Assembly (NCBI GenBank): GCA_963556495.2
Contig: OY747704.1
Coordinates: 7,400,501-7,464,500, forward strand
Direction of reading: 5' to 3'
DNA: 64,000 bases
Source of the DNA: Valencia hispanica
Taxonomy: Eukaryota > Chordata > Actinopteri > Cyprinodontiformes > Valenciidae
Of this stretch, positions 1-12,821 are shown piece by piece. Below the pieces are notes generated by a model. That model saw nothing but the letters and a program-made list of their open reading frames with translations. It was not told the DNA's origin and did not search any database. The position numbers were made by a program, and so were the translations under genes. The stretch's first letter is position 1, and each line of letters begins with the position of its first letter.

Positions 1-30
<30 letters not shown>
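1..30. repeat. (AT)n microsatellite at window edge
   Basis: An uninterrupted AT dinucleotide run begins the window, so its true length is unknown. Confidence 0.9.
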
Positions 31-34
<4 letters not shown>

Positions 35-1949
35 CTTAAGAATAGTATCACCAAAAGTCTTACAACCTCAGCACAGACAGATTGTGCAGACCCCTGCAAT
101 CTTGGGAACCACTGTTCTAAAGGCTGAATCCGCGCTGACGCACTGGAGACTGGAAGTAGAAGCTCCACTTCAGCCAAAGTTTTGAAATCAGGGAACATTT
201 CTCTGATTCAAGTGATCAGAGGTCGGAAAGACTCTCTGAACCCAGCTTCATATCGCTTCAGCAGCAGAAAATGTCGGAGCATGCGTTCTTTCGCACGGTG
301 TTTGGCACAACACCAGGCTCTTTGAAGCGCGTCTTTAACCAGCTGCACCGGTAACAGTCACGTTCCAAAGCCTCCCGGTCTGAGATGATGCTTAGATGGC
401 TTCATGGGAATCTTCTTATTATTAATTTGATTCAGTTACTTGTACTCCGCGCTTTAACTCCACCCTAAAAATGTCCGCGCGTCTGCAACAAATGGTCAGT
501 GGTGTGAATTATGTCAAAATCACAAGTGCCTTCGGATTTTCCGTCACCGTTGTAAAAAAAAAAAACGGACTAATATGGAAAATATTTGGTTAACGGGACC
601 CCGTGTGCACAGTACGCAATGGATCGCATACAACCGGAGTGTCAGAATGGTAGTATGATAGAAGTTTAAAATTATGATCAAACCACTGTCACATTCTATC
701 CAGTTGGCACATTTTTTAGATGTCTTCTTAATAAGACGTAATGAAACAAGAGTAACAAGGCTATTTTTAAAATGTAAGGAGGAGAAAGTACAGATTATTG
801 TGTGAAAATGTAAGGAGTAGAAGTAAAAAGTAGGCCCATAGATAATTACTTCAGTAAAGTATGAATACCCAAAATTTATTCCGAAGTAAGGAAACGAAGT
901 ATTTGTACTTCGTTACTTGACATTTGGTAGCCATGCATGTGTGTGTGTTTACGGAAGCAGGTGGCGCCCACTAACTAAACTAAACTAACCAAATCAGTTA
1001 GCTTCAGTTTGCTCCAGGACTAGCTTCTGCCTATATCGACTCAGAGTGTCAATCATCCGCCACTCAGCTCCACCTCTTTGCCCATTTTTGTATTTTTCTT
1101 TATTTTCTTTATTTTTTATCCCACGGTTTTTTCCCATTATTTATCACCCAGTGCTCCTACCCTAGGGGTCCAGTCCTGGAGTTCCGCTCTCCCTCTGCCA
1201 GCCCTGTGAGGGCCCTGCACTGAAACTCAAGCCTCCTTCATGCTTGAGGAGTGAGCAGGCCCTTCTACTCTCCTGATGGGGTAGGGTTTCCCCGGCTGGA
1301 CGTAGCGCTTGGAAAGATCACGTTCTTCCAGCCAGATCCTTCCCAACACTTCAGGCACCCCGGCCGGCCAGGAGGAGGCAGTATATAGCCCCAGGACTAG
1401 TGCATGTTTTTGTGGGAGTAGCTCAAATTAGCTGCCACACCCAGGGTGTGGGTGCCGATGATGCGGGGGAACAAACACACCTTCAGCACCCACAGCGTCC
1501 CTGGCGGTAATCGAAACCGGGACCTTCTAGCTGTGAGGTGAGCTGTGCTGCCAGCTCCGGCACTGTGCTCCCTCATTTTTGTATTTTCTGGGAGTGATGA
1601 GACGTGTGACGGAGCCAAAATGGCAGCGGTGGGAACCACCCAGTTGGCGTAATTTTTGCTCTTCCGAAACCTATAGGTGATCTCACGGAGGCTTCGTCCA
1701 TCTTTATATACAGTCTATGATCAGAATGTAGTGTGTTTTTCCACTTTAATTTTGAGTGACACCAATCCAGACCTCCATGGGTTGATAGATTTTAATCTCC
1801 ATGCATAATCCTTGTGTGACATTCAACTATGTAAAGAACAAAGTATTTAATAAGAATATTGCTTTCATTAAGATCTAGGATGTGTTTTTATAGTGTGCCC
1901 TTTAGTTTTTGAGCCCTAATATATATATATATTTATATTTATATTAGGG
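31..1949. other. Gene-less stretch with a weak tRNA-SINE-like patch
   Basis: I see no convincing coding region here. On the minus strand around 1490-1570 there is a stretch resembling the A-box/B-box layout of tRNA-derived SINEs: an 'agaaggtcccggtttcgatt' block follows a cctcacagct block. It could be a decayed SINE in minus orientation. The rest is unassigned, with a short AT run near 1921-1945. Confidence 0.3.
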
Positions 1950-2585
1950 CTGTAGTTATTTTCCTTATTCGGTCTAATTATCATTTTAATGTTTTCTTTG
2001 GTGTTTATTTTTATGGCATTTCCTTGTTTTCATTTTCCCTTCATGCTCTTAGATGTTCTCACCTTTTGTTTGTGTCCTCCCTCTTATTTGTTTCCTTAGT
2101 TTATTTCACTTTAGAAAGTTTCCTAATTTATTTCTTCCTTCTGTTCTCCAGTGTTCCTTTAAGTTCCCCTTAGATTCCTCCCTAGACATATCATCTTATA
2201 TTATGTAGCTTCTAGTTTCTTAAGAATTTTCTGTCTCCCTTGCCATTTCTTCCCTTTCCTGTTGTCTCCTTGCCATTCTGCCTTCTGTCCCAGCTACTGA
2301 TTGTTTCCACCTGCTCTCTCCCTCTCACCTGCAACTGCTTCTCCTAATTAGCCTTTAGCCATCTCCCTGCCACTTACACACCTCCTTAGTATACTTAAGC
2401 CTTCCTCTGACTGTCACTATTCGCTGGTTCGTCATCATTCTTCCCTCGTCAATCTTCCCCGTCTGTTTCCCTGGTTCCTCTTGAAGTTTCTGTAAGTTTG
2501 TAAGTTTTTGGATTTTCTTGTTAATTAAACTCTATTTTCTTTATTTTGCTACTTTTGGTTCCTCACTCCTTAAAAACATGACAGG
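1950..2585 (+). repeat. Dispersed repeat, 5'-truncated LTR-like copy
   Basis: This T-rich stretch matches 16010-16612 over most of its length. Shared landmarks are the 'atggca(t/c)ttccttgtttt' block, the 'ttctgttctccagtgtt' block, an oligo-T/AATTAA region, and the 3' boundary 'aaacatgaca'. The better-preserved copy starts with TGTCAT and ends with ATGACA, as LTRs do, so this is probably a solo LTR that has lost its 5' end. No flanking duplication can be checked because the 5' end is missing. Confidence 0.5.
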
Positions 2586-2985
2586 TTCTTACAATTGCTT
2601 TTTTTTATTGCTTGCAACCAAAGATGTCTTTTGTTTGCCTTGAAAAAGATGAATTGATGGAATTTACGTTTGTTGTTTTTATCAAAGCGACCAACAGCAG
2701 AAGACATAATTGGGTCTCTTTCTGCAGAGTAGAACAGGGCGTGGCGTAGACCAATAATCCCTACGGTCCGCAACAGACAAAAAATGTTCACATGAAAGCA
2801 CGGACTAAATATGGGTCAGCCATGCTGCGAGAGCACTGAAAGCAGCGCAGGTTGAATTGCAGGGTAATCAGGGCAGGTCATTTTCTACGCATGCGTTAAA
2901 AAATTAATCGCCTTAATTCCACAAGTTAATTGACTTGCGTTAACACGTTACTTTTGACAGCCCTAATTATTTATATATATATATA

Positions 2986-4499
2986 CACTCAACAAAAATA
3001 TAAACGCAACACCTTTGTTTCTGCTCCCATTTTTCATGAGATGGACTTAAAGATCTAAAATTCATTCCAGATACACAATATTACCATTTCTCTCAAACAT
3101 TGTTCACAAATCAGTCTAAATGTGTGATAGTGAGCACTTCTGCTTTGCTGAGATAATCCATCCCACCTCACAGGTGTGCCAAATCAAGATGCTGATCTGA
3201 CATCATGATTAGTGCACAGGTGTACCTTATACTGCCAACAATAAAAGGCCACCCTGGAATGTGCAGTTTTGTCTCACAGCAAAATGCCACAGATGCCACA
3301 AGCATTGAGGGAGCGTGCAATTGGCATGCTGACAGCAGGAATGTCAACCAGATCTGTTGCTCGTGCATTGAATGTTCATTTCTCCACCATAAGCCGTCTC
3401 CAAAGGCGTTTCAGAGAATATGGCAGTACATCCAACCGGCCTCACAACCGCAGACCACGTGTAACCACACCAGCCTAGGACCTCCACATCCAGCAGGTTC
3501 ACCTCCAAGATCGTCTGAGGGAAGCTCAACTGCATGCTCGTCGTCCTCATCGGGGTCTTGACCTGACTCCAGCTCGTCGCCGTAACAGGCTTGAGTGGGC
3601 AAATGCGTCTGGCACGTTGGAGAGGTGTTCTCTTCACGGATTAATCTCGGTTTACATTGTTCAGGGCAGATGGCAGACAGGGTGTGTGGCGTCGTGTGGG
3701 TGAGCGCTTTGCTGATGTCAATGTTGTGGATCGAGTGGCCCGTGGTGGTGGGGTTATGGTATGGGCAGGCATCTGTTATGGACGAAGAACACAAGTGCAT
3801 TTGAATGCACAGAGATACCGTGATGAGATCCTGAGGCCCATTGTTGTGCCATACATCCATGAACATCACCTCATGTTTCAGCAAGATAATGCACGGCCCC
3901 ATGCTGCGAGGATCTGTACACAATTCTTGGAAGCTGAAAATGTCCCAGTTCTTGCATGGCCAGCATACTGACCGGACATGTCACCCATTGAGCATGTTTG
4001 GGATGTGCTTGACCGGCGTATACGACAGCGCGTACCAGTTCCCACTAATATCCAACAACTTCGCACAGCCATTGAAGAGGAGTGGACCAACATTCCACAG
4101 GCCACAATTGACAATCAGATAAACTCTATGCGAAGAAGATGTGTTGCACTGCATGAGGCAAATGGTGGTCACACCAGATACTGACCGGTTCTGAGTCCCC
4201 AGACCCCCAATAAAGCAAAAAACTGCACATTCCAGGGTGGCCTTTTATTGTGGGCAGTATAAGGTACACCTGTGCACTAATCATGATGTCAGATCAGCAT
4301 CTTGATGTGGCACACCTGTGAGGTGGGATTGATTATCTCAGCAAAGCAGAAGTGCTCACTATCACACATTTAGACTGATTTGTGAAGAATGTTTGAGAGA
4401 AATGGTAATATTGTGTATCTGGAATGAATTTTAGATCTTTAAGTCCATCTGTTGAAAAATGGGAGCAGAAACAAAGGTGTTGCGTTTATATTTTTGTTG

Positions 4500-4503
<4 letters not shown>
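2986..4503 (+). mobile_element. Tc1/mariner-type DNA transposon, decayed
   Basis: The element is bounded by long imperfect TIRs of more than 200 bp. The left starts 'cactcaacaaaaatataaac' and the right ends with the complement, '...tatttttgttgattg'. Both ends sit against a TA dinucleotide (2984-2985 and 4504-4505), which is the Tc1/mariner target duplication. At 1518 bp it is a normal length for the family. The right TIR runs straight into an (AT)n tract, so insertion into an AT microsatellite is likely. The internal transposase is broken (separate entry). Confidence 0.9.
3284..4184 (+). pseudogene. Tc1-like transposase, disrupted
   Basis: The Tc1 transposase cuts and pastes the surrounding element by binding the TIRs and using a DDE/DDD catalytic centre. 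The start at 3284 opens a helix-turn-helix (paired-like) DNA-binding segment containing STRSVARALNVHFSTISRLQ, which is followed by an in-frame TAG at 3476-3478. The catalytic half continues in another frame from about 3657, with a V(M)VWAG(I) block around 3765 and the second aspartate in FQQDNARPH near 3880. A TGA at about 3969 interrupts it just before the DMSPIEHVWD block that carries the third acidic residue. The C-terminus ends at 4184. With one stop, at least one frameshift and one further stop, the gene is not functional. Confidence 0.9.

Positions 4504-4548
<45 letters not shown>
4504..4548. repeat. (AT)n microsatellite
   Basis: About 22 AT units immediately follow the right end of the Tc1 element. 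They are probably the remainder of the AT-rich insertion target. Confidence 0.9.
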
Positions 4549-4550
<2 letters not shown>

Positions 4551-7500
4551 TGGTGAAACTCCTGTTCTTCCTCAACCTCCGCATGACCACAGGCTGATAG
4601 CATCTATGCCATCCCACACTGAGGCAAAAACTGCTAAGCTATTAAACATACTTTTCATTAATTCCAAATTTCTGTATCAACATATTCTAATTCTTTGAAT
4701 ATTATGTAATATAGTTCACTTATAAATCAATGACTGTACTGGCATGGAAATGTCCTTTTTATAATAATAGTATATGCTGGCTTATACTATACTATAGGAC
4801 TACTGTAGAAGGTGTATGTACAACACTGGATTCAACATAAATTCTGACTGTTCTACATCCCTTTTTGTAGATGGTTTTTAATGTTGTGTAATGATATACC
4901 ATGTTTCCAAAGCGCAGAAAAGGGATTGGTACATTGCAGTTGATACTGTAAATTTCCTTTTCAATCAGTACAGCTGTGTCTGGTTCTAAGGTTGATTACT
5001 GCAGTATTTGTTTGTGTCTGTGGAATTAAGGAGAGGCATCATTTGCATGTGACATTAAGGGTTTTAGTGCTTCAAATTGCATCTCCTTTGAATTAGCATG
5101 TAGACAAGCTGGTCTGTTTGAATGTAGCTGATAGTTCCAGCCCTTGCTTTGTGTCAGGGCAAGAGGTTATGTGAAGACTAGAGCCAGCCCTCTTCTCATC
5201 TCAACACTTACCTGCTTCTTTTGTACTTAAGAATTGATGCACTCAATAGTACAGATTTTCTTTTAATCCCCCTGAATATATGCAACTTCTTCCCCCCACC
5301 TTCGTCCTGGATTCAGAATAAATACACTTATGAGTGGGGCTTCTTTTCATATCTTCAATTAATTTTCAAGAGACATGGCCTTTTTGAAACACAAATGTGG
5401 AAAAAGAATTCCATATCTTATAAACATAAAATAATAACATTCTTGATAATTTTTCTGTCCAAAATTTTCTAGATATAAGTTTTTTTTTAATCTCTTACTT
5501 ATTCAGTTTTATTATTTTTATTTTTTAGAACAGGCAGAAAAACCTAGTGCATATTACATGTCTTGAAGGAAATCTAACATTTAAAGCAATAAACAAGCAG
5601 GTCTTTCAGCTGGCAACCACTGCATTTCAATTTAATGAGAAACTTCCAGTCAAAGATATTCTAAAAAACTGAATTTCTTTTTTCTCAATAAATGCCAACT
5701 ATTTGCTGGATATCCTAGCAAATTATAAAAATTTAAAAGATTTGTTTTGCCCTCTTACTCTCTTTCTTCTGTCTCAGACAGATGAGGACTAAGTCTCTGC
5801 TTTTATGATGTGTGTGCATACATTATACTTGTGTGGACAAACCTTTGACAAGCCACCAGCATTGTGTGGACATTTGTAGTTGTGAGGACATTGTACATGG
5901 CCCAAACAATGTTTAACAAGCTATTAAACTCTACTAGTTAGGTTCACAGGTATGGTGTGAATTAGGTTACGGTTAGGGATGTGCCACTTATCGTTCAGAT
6001 TACGGAAAGTGTCTGGGTTAGGCATAGTAAAATCAATGGAAGTCAGTACAATTGCGTGCATGTAATGGATCTAATTTAGGTTCACATTTTTTAAATTTTC
6101 ATTTTAAATTTTTTTTCAAAAGTCAAGATTGATTATTCTAATTATGTCATTTGTTCTCCTTCTTTCCATTACTGCAGGAAGGATGGAAAGCTTGTGGATT
6201 TAATTAACAGATGATGACAAATTTTTGTTTGACATAAAAAAACAAACATTCAGATATTTTCTAAAATCAATATGGAAACTAAAATGGAAGAGGATAGTTT
6301 CTAGTGTTTTGAAACATCACACTGTTCCCAACACCAGAAAAACCGAAAATGGTATAAATATGTCACTTTAATTTAGTTCATATATTAATAACACATTTCA
6401 AAACATGCGCTAGAGCTGTAATCGGGCCTTAAAAGTCGGGCCGAGCCTGAGAGAATTAAGCCCAAGCCCGAAGAGTATATTTTGATTGACAGCTTATTAA
6501 CGCCCGAACCCGATTACAGCCCGACATTATTCAAAAGTGAAAAAAAAAAAATGGCACCCGACATCCTGACCGGCAGGTTTTCAATTTACTGGACATTTTA
6601 CTTTTTATAGGGTGACCATAGTCTGAAAACCCAAAAAGAGGACCTTGCCAGTGGCTGAGAGAATAGTAAGATCCTCAGCTTTAACCTGATAAACCAGAGG
6701 TCCCCCAATTGGGGGGACCTCGGGTTAGTTTTTTTTAAACAGGCTTGAGAAAACACAACATAACAGAAACATTTTTGATAATGCACATCAAATTAAACAG
6801 AAGACCAAGCGCTACAAGGCCATCTAAACTAAACAAGGCCACGTAAATAAATATTTGCGAACAAACTCGTAACATCATAGTTTTGTTAACCCAGACGCCA
6901 CATTTCTGGCTCTACCACAGCAATCCTTTGTACTAAATACACAAGCAGCCCCTCAAATGAAAGCAGAGAAGCTGCCGATTCCAAAGATGCATCTGCCATG
7001 ACGCTACACCAAAGCACCGCGGAGATATAAGCCAAAGTATAACACAACAAGAAATAGCTTTTCAGAATCGCAGTAGTAAAATTTGCCTTACCTTTGCTGT
7101 TTTGCCGTGTAAAGATGATTTCTTCGGCAAAAAAACGTTATTTTCTGATACTTGCATCTCTTATGCACCATTCAAAACTTTCCGGGCATTTCTCTTACGA
7201 TCTGTGGTTCCTAGAAAGTGTTTTTAGTCTTTTAGCCGAGAAGCCTGGCATTTCCCCGAGGCCCTGTTCTCGGCTCCCTGGTTGGCTGAATGTGTTGTCA
7301 ATCTTGTTTGGCAAGTTTTGGCGTTATTCTATTGGCTTCTAAGAATCCAACGAGGTATTGCTCATGAAAATCGACCAATCCGCTCCGAGGGTAGGTCTTT
7401 GCGTAAAATAAAACTACCAGCCAGCAAGACAGGCGCATTACGCAAGAGGGCGCACAACGCACAGGATAAAAATATACATATATCCATTGTTGCATTATCA

Positions 7501-7946
7501 GATTTTTTTTTTCCAAAAGTGTTTATTTTAGGACTACTAAAGACTATGTGACATTAAAATAAAAAATAACTTTTACATGACAAAAATAGAAATGGCACTT
7601 TGTGCCAAACTATGCCACACTGGACACCTTGCCCGACTTGACTGTACTAAAACCTCTAGTTTTGTCCTGCTTCACATAATCGGTATCAGATTTTGCAGAG
7701 ATAATGTCCACATGTTGTATTTACATTTTATTGAGTAACCACTGCCATTCAAGCAATATGAGAGGAAGCTGAGATGAGCTGCTGCTGAGATCTCGCGAGA
7801 GCTGTGCGTAAGTAATATTGCGGTAAACTGGTAAAACAAACAAACTCTGTTAAAAACAAACCATAACATTCGAGCCAAATATAGCAAACGTTTAATAATA
7901 ACCATTATTTTGTAATTCTCCATAAAACAAACTGGACGAGGAAACC
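4549..7946. other. Gene-less AT-rich stretch with anonymous repeats
   Basis: No supported coding region. At 6412-6540 there is a segment of repeated 'gcccga' words (GCCCGA/TCGGGC), typical of hAT-like terminal sequences. At 6607-6645 there is a 'gggtgaccatagtctgaaaa' block that recurs inverted at about 23370-23407 (see 'ctatggtcaccctat'), so it is a dispersed repeat end. Nothing else is assigned. Confidence 0.35.
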
Positions 7947-9207
7947 TTGCACAGCCTGGGAAGCTACTTGGACGAGTGCTTTGACAACATTGTTATGGGC
8001 AAGCCACAAAAATCCACCTCTGCTATGCCGACAAGCACACCATCACAGAAACGCACCCGTTCTGAGGCCAGCACCTCCACCATCTCTCCAGAGAAAAGCT
8101 ACAAAGATGTCCTGGACTCAATAGATAAGAAGCTAATGACGAGATAAAAATTCTGTAAATGTTGTATGAGGGTTTAATTTTGTAGTGCATGTTGAAACAC
8201 TTAGAAACAGTGAATAATCAGGAGGAATGTGGTACATCCTGTGTGCCTTGTGTGAAGAAGCTGTGACCATTCTGTGAAAGATCTATGTGGGAGGAGTTTC
8301 CTTTTTAACTCTTGTTTCAATAAAAACCTTAAGCTGAGATAAAGCTGTGCTCAGTTACTAGAACTGAGTCCAGTGAATGACGTCTCACTGTTAAAATATT
8401 AAATTGTTGTTTGTTGTTCTTATTGCTCCTTTTTACAGAAATGAATGAGCACGCGGGAAGGTGAAATGAGAGCTCAGAGAGAGCCCAGGGTCATAAATTA
8501 AATCTGTGTCTGTTCCTTTAAGATAGGCTTTAAATTAGAGTGAAAACACCTTCTCAACACTAACCAGCCTAGATGCCCGTCTGGCCCTGGTTGAGGTTCT
8601 CCACAAAGAATTTCAAGCTCTAAGGGAATCCTTGGAGTTCAGGCAACAACAGGTAGCATCGCTCGCTGCAGAAAACCAAATGCTGAAAGACGGTGTAAAG
8701 AAACTCACCGAGGCCATGACGCAGCTGTCTGGAGAAAGTAAGAGGATGAAAGAAACTATCTTAGATATACAGGCCAGGGGAATGCGGGACAATCTTGTTT
8801 GTTCCGGGATCCCAGAACAAGCTGAGGACGACGCTGAATCCACCGTCCGAGATTTTCTCCAACATCAGTTAAAGCTCCCAAGCGACACGGTAAAAAACAT
8901 CACTTTTCACCACGTCCACCGGCTCGGAGGTAAGAAGCCCAACAACAGCCGGCCGCGACCTATTGTTGCTAAATTCGAGCATTACAAGCAAAAAGAGCAG
9001 GTCAGAGGCTGGGGCATAGAGCTGCGGGGAACGAATTACAGCGTTAATGATCAATATCCGAAGGAAATCCTGGATAGAAGGCGCGTTTTGTTCCCAATCA
9101 GGAAGAAATATATCAGTGAAGGCACCAGAGCTACAGTAGCAGTAGATAAACTGTATGTTAATGGGCAGCTGTTCGGGGACCCCCAGCTTACTCCTTGGCT
9201 TTATTAG
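7947..9207 (+). pseudogene. L1-type LINE ORF1 protein, interrupted
   Basis: L1 ORF1p is an RNA-binding chaperone that packages LINE RNA. The N-terminal part (7947-8147) is Ser/Thr-rich with a KSYKDVLDSIDKKL segment and ends abruptly. The frame resumes around 8550 with a coiled-coil (LDARLALVEVLHKEFQALRE, then EFRQQQVASLAAENQML). An RRM-like and C-terminal domain follows, with VCSGIPEQAEDDAESTVRDF, then HHVHRLG and RPRPIVAKF, and ends at 9207. This is the transposase_22/L1 ORF1 layout. About 400 bp of unrelated DNA separates the two halves, so the gene is split by an insertion. Confidence 0.75.
8150..8445 (+). repeat. Possible solo LTR inserted in LINE ORF1
   Basis: The DNA separating the two ORF1 halves begins near TGTAAATG and contains an inverted TTTTTACA near 8440. 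It holds an AATAAA at about 8320 followed by GT/T-rich sequence. This matches the size and end chemistry of a short LTR. I could not find a clear flanking duplication, so an ordinary insertion or a spliced-in sequence remains possible. Confidence 0.3.
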
Positions 9208-9409
9208 TCATGTAACACTGGTCAGATAAGAGTTGTTTTATCAGTCAACTATAATCTAATGTTAGCAGAGCTCTGTAAAGTTGTTTACATTAATCATTGT
9301 GGGCGGGGCCAGGGCTAAGCACTGGGATACTGGCTCTTTTTTCTTTTCTCATCTTCACATGTCTATCACCAAATGTCTTTTGTCACTCCTTTATTCTTCT
9401 TGTATTACT

Positions 9410-9437
<28 letters not shown>
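9410..9437. repeat. (CA)n microsatellite
   Basis: An uninterrupted run of about 14 CA units lies between the LINE ORF1 and ORF2 remnants. Confidence 0.9.
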
Positions 9438-9440
<3 letters not shown>

Positions 9441-9638
9441 TTTTTTCATAATATAACTATTTCTTTCTCTCTCTCTCACCCTCACCCTTCACACCTTCGC
9501 AACTTTATACTATTTCTCTCTTTCTTATATCTCGGCTTTTGGATTTTCAATCAGGCAACCCAAAGCACAAAGTAATAACGCACCTTTGTTTATCTGTTTC
9601 TATGGTGATATGGACTTTACAACTTTTGTCTCAAAACT

Positions 9639-9960
9639 ATGGCTACTCTAAGGTTTGTCACATGGAATGTTCATGGAGCTGGCACCAGAGAGAAAAGAGT
9701 TAAGATTTTTAACCAGCTTAAAAGATTGAAGGCAGATGTTGTCTTATTACAAGAAACCCATAAATCTACCTCAGCTGCAGTTGATCTTAAATCCCCTGAG
9801 TTTCCTAATGTGTTTTCTGAATGCTATAACTCTAGACAAAGGGGAGTAGCAATATTAATATAAAATTTAATTTTACAGTAATAGATACAGTTACAGATCC
9901 AGAGGGTAGATTTATTATAGTAAAATTATCTATACATAACCAAAGGTTATGCGGCTGAAT
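9639..9960 (+). pseudogene. L1-type LINE ORF2, N-terminal endonuclease fragment
   Basis: This is the start of the apurinic-like endonuclease of a LINE ORF2. It opens MATLRFVTWNVHGAG (the N of TWNVHG is the conserved asparagine), and the catalytic glutamate lies in VVLLQETHK. A further RGVAILI block follows. A stop and frame slip occur at about 9863, after which the same domain continues in another frame (VTDPEGRF, then VKLSIHNQR) to about 9955, where similarity stops. Reverse transcriptase is absent. The ORF sits in the same orientation downstream of ORF1 at 7947-9207, so both belong to one internally deleted L1/Tx1-like element. Confidence 0.8.
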
Positions 9961-11250
9961 TCTGATGGTGGATGGTGGCCTGGTGGGTCGGCCGCCCGGT
10001 TCATCGGTTTGCTCCTGGTCTGGCAAGGGAACGTCGCCGGGGTTTGGGCTGCGGGGTTCTCCGATGCGCCGGTGGTGCTGGGGGCCTCCTTTGCTGGCAT
10101 GGAGGCTTTTGCTAACTAGCGACAGGTGCTCTCCCCCTACGAGGGCACTTGGACGGGGGGGAGGGTTGTGCTGGAGGGGGGGGGGTGGGGGTCGTCAAAC
10201 TCAACCTGGGTGTCTAGTGTCTTTTGTGTTTTGATAGTAGAGCGAATGTCAGGGTGGGTTTAATTCTCCTTCTGGGATGGGGTTGGGGGAACTGCCTTGG
10301 GGTCCGTGGGACTTGGTGGTGCTGTGGCCGTGGGCCCCGGGTTGAACGTGCCATGGCCTCCCTCTCCTGGTTGATCCTGGTGAACAGCGGTGCCTATTGG
10401 GGTCAGTGGGGGAGCTGGCTCCCTGGGAACACATTTTGTCTCCCAGTCCTTCCCTCCTCATCCCCGAACACCTCTGTCCACCCGCTCCATCACTTTACCA
10501 CTCATATAGGGTCTTGGGGCATGGGCACATCACTGGGGTGCGAGGAGGGGTTTCCCTCCTCGCTATCCCGTGGCGTCCTGGGTCCCAATTTTAATATACA
10601 ACTTTCACTCCCACTTATAACATTTTCATACGACACACATGTAGGGACTTTGGGGTGGGCACACTTTTCGGCATCCAGAGAGGGAGCGGTTCAATCAGCT
10701 TCACCTCTGGTGCCGGTGCCCACTGTTAAACCATACAGACACTGAGGGCTCGGGGTGGGGGTTGGGGGATGTGTGGCTGCCTTTCCCACAGCCCACACCT
10801 CTGTTTTAAATGCACATTTTTACAACACGCATCAACACCATACTCGAGCGGGAGGATAGAGGCTAGGGGTCTTCTTACACCCCTGTTTGCTACCGACCAT
10901 CAGGGGTTGGGGTCAGTAGGAGGAACAGGTGGTCTGGTCGGGGTCCTGGGCTGTCGGGCTGCCTCGCCACTGTGGGGCCCTTGGCGGTCTGCTTGTCTCC
11001 GTCCTAGAAGGTAGGGGGTCCATCTCCTGGGTCCGGGGGCTCGTGGCTCTACTGGGGCATCGGGACCTGGGAGCATGAAGTGTATATGGGGTTTGTGAGT
11101 GGGGTACAGCGTCATTTCTTGGGTGTTTTGGTGAGTTAGTGAGAATGTATGTGTTTAAGAGGGAGGGAAAGTATGACTGTCTGTATTTCTTTGTCCGCCT
11201 GTCAGGTTGGGTTGTTTCCTAGTCTAAGTTTTGGTGTTAATTGGATCCCA
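9961..11250 (+). repeat. GC-rich non-coding tract, possibly LINE 3'UTR
   Basis: The composition changes sharply to G/T- and GC-rich, with many GGG and 'ggtggtgctg'-like words, directly after the LINE endonuclease fragment. Open frames occur but show low-complexity Gly/Trp/Pro/Ser composition and no domain, so I do not call genes. The position suggests a 3' untranslated region joined to the endonuclease by an internal deletion. This is an inference from position only. Confidence 0.4.
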
Positions 11251-11289
11251 AATTTGATTTTCTTGTTCAGTCTGTCTGTAAAGTTTCTA

Positions 11290-12600
11290 AATGGAGACTA
11301 ATTTGATGTGGCTGAGTCACAGAAAGATGAAGACTTAATCTCTGATGGTTGTTTATCTGTTCGGTCCTGTGGTGTCATCATGACTTGGTGTTTTTGTTCT
11401 CTGATATCCATGGGCGCCTCAAGGTCAGCTTTTGGGAGCAAGTGTTTTGCTTTCTGATTTTGATAAGAGAAAATGTTTGCTGCTAACAGCCTTACTCCGC
11501 CTGCTTTGAACAGATGGCTAGCACTTCCAAATACTTTGATTGTTTCTTCAACCATTTATGGAGCATGCGGCTTCTGCTAAATCTTTCATCATTCCCTTCA
11601 GGGACTGGTCCGCTGATGAGGATGTTTACGTTAAGTCCATCAAGTCTCTGTGGGAGATCAGAAAAGTCTCTCTTCAGAATCTCTGATTGTCTCATCGCGA
11701 TATCTGCTGATCCAGCGTGAATGACGAGCTTTTCCAAAGCAGGATTTTGGTCCAAGATTTTCTGGATTTTCTTCTGATATTTCTCTCACTGTATTTTTGT
11801 AGCAGCTATAAACTCTGGTGTTCTTGCTACAAAAACCCTCAATTCCATTAATTGATCCGTCTTGTATGATAACAATCTTAGCTGGGGGGGCTCTTACTTT
11901 GTTATGGTTCCGTTTGATGCGGCTGGGTTTCTCCTGGTGGCTTTGACTGGTCCCGGGGGCTGCATCATCTTTCGGGGAAGTCCAGGGCTGTGAATCTGTT
12001 TTTCAGCGGCAATCCCAGTGGAGTAATATCTCTTGTTTTTGGCTGAAACCTCTTTTGTTTACTTTTAGTAGAAGCGGCAGGTCTGGTTTCAGAGCTTTTT
12101 CTGTGCTGGAGTTTCTATTGTTTTTTCTTCCTCAGAGAACAGGCTGGGGTTGATGATTTAGTGCGTTTTAGAGCTGGCCAGTCTTTATTACAGTGTGGAG
12201 TTCTACCCGTCAGGCGTCTGTTTGCTGAGGGAGTAGCGTTGTCCTGTGTTTTCTCTGTGACTCTGTGATTAGACCGATCTAACACCGGGCTGCTAGGCTG
12301 TTCCTCCCTGTGTGTAGTCGACTGTAAAGTTGTGTCGTTTCCATAATCAGCGTGGAGATCAAAATTCATTTCCAGACGATGTAGCTTCATTTCAATGCCA
12401 TCGGTTCTGTGGAGCTGTTATTCAAAATCCTCAGCTGAGCAAAAAGCCATGTTGATAAGTCAATAAAAAAGTAATCCAAGAAGAGATCCGGTCCAATACA
12501 GTAACTCCAGGGGCTGGGTAGATAAAGTAACTAAGAAAAGGTTAAGAAAAGAAAACAAGAAACCAAACAGAAAAACCCTAAAGTGAGTCTAATTCAGTAC
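11290..12600 (-). mobile_element. 5' end of an L2-like LINE with esterase ORF1 remnants
   Basis: Read on the minus strand, 12560 down to 11290 contains the leader and ORF1 of an L2/CR1-like LINE. The leader block at 12363-12560 is nearly identical to 44640-44860, the 5' end of another LINE in this window. ORF1 is broken into several frames. One piece (11492-11755) has KLVIHAGSADIAMRQSEILK and NILISGPVPEG, which align with the SGNH-esterase core of the intact ORF1 at 55203-56087 ([17 protein letters not shown] and VIFSGPLPD). The GGND block reads GSAD here. No reverse transcriptase follows. Confidence 0.65.
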
Positions 12601-12821
12601 TTAATAATTAAAATGATTATAGGTAATAATGCTTGAATAATAATGATATAAGCCTAAAAATACTTCATTAGGACTGCTGAGCAGGAGTGTATCTAGGAAG
12701 TTTTTAAATGGGGCTAAATGGAAGCCAGTGATGATCTTGGGATGTAACACTAAAATAAAAGCAGGGCTGTAATCCAAAGGGGATGGGGCTTAGACTGAAT
12801 GACAGACATCAGAGTCACAAC

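Noticed and set aside
3411..3923. 170-codon minus-strand ORF
   Set aside because: It is antisense to the broken Tc1 transposase, whose plus-strand motifs explain the sequence.
10224..10745. 173-codon ORF in the GC-rich tract
   Set aside because: The composition is low-complexity Gly/Ser/Trp/Pro without a domain. It fits chance openness in GC-rich repeat DNA.
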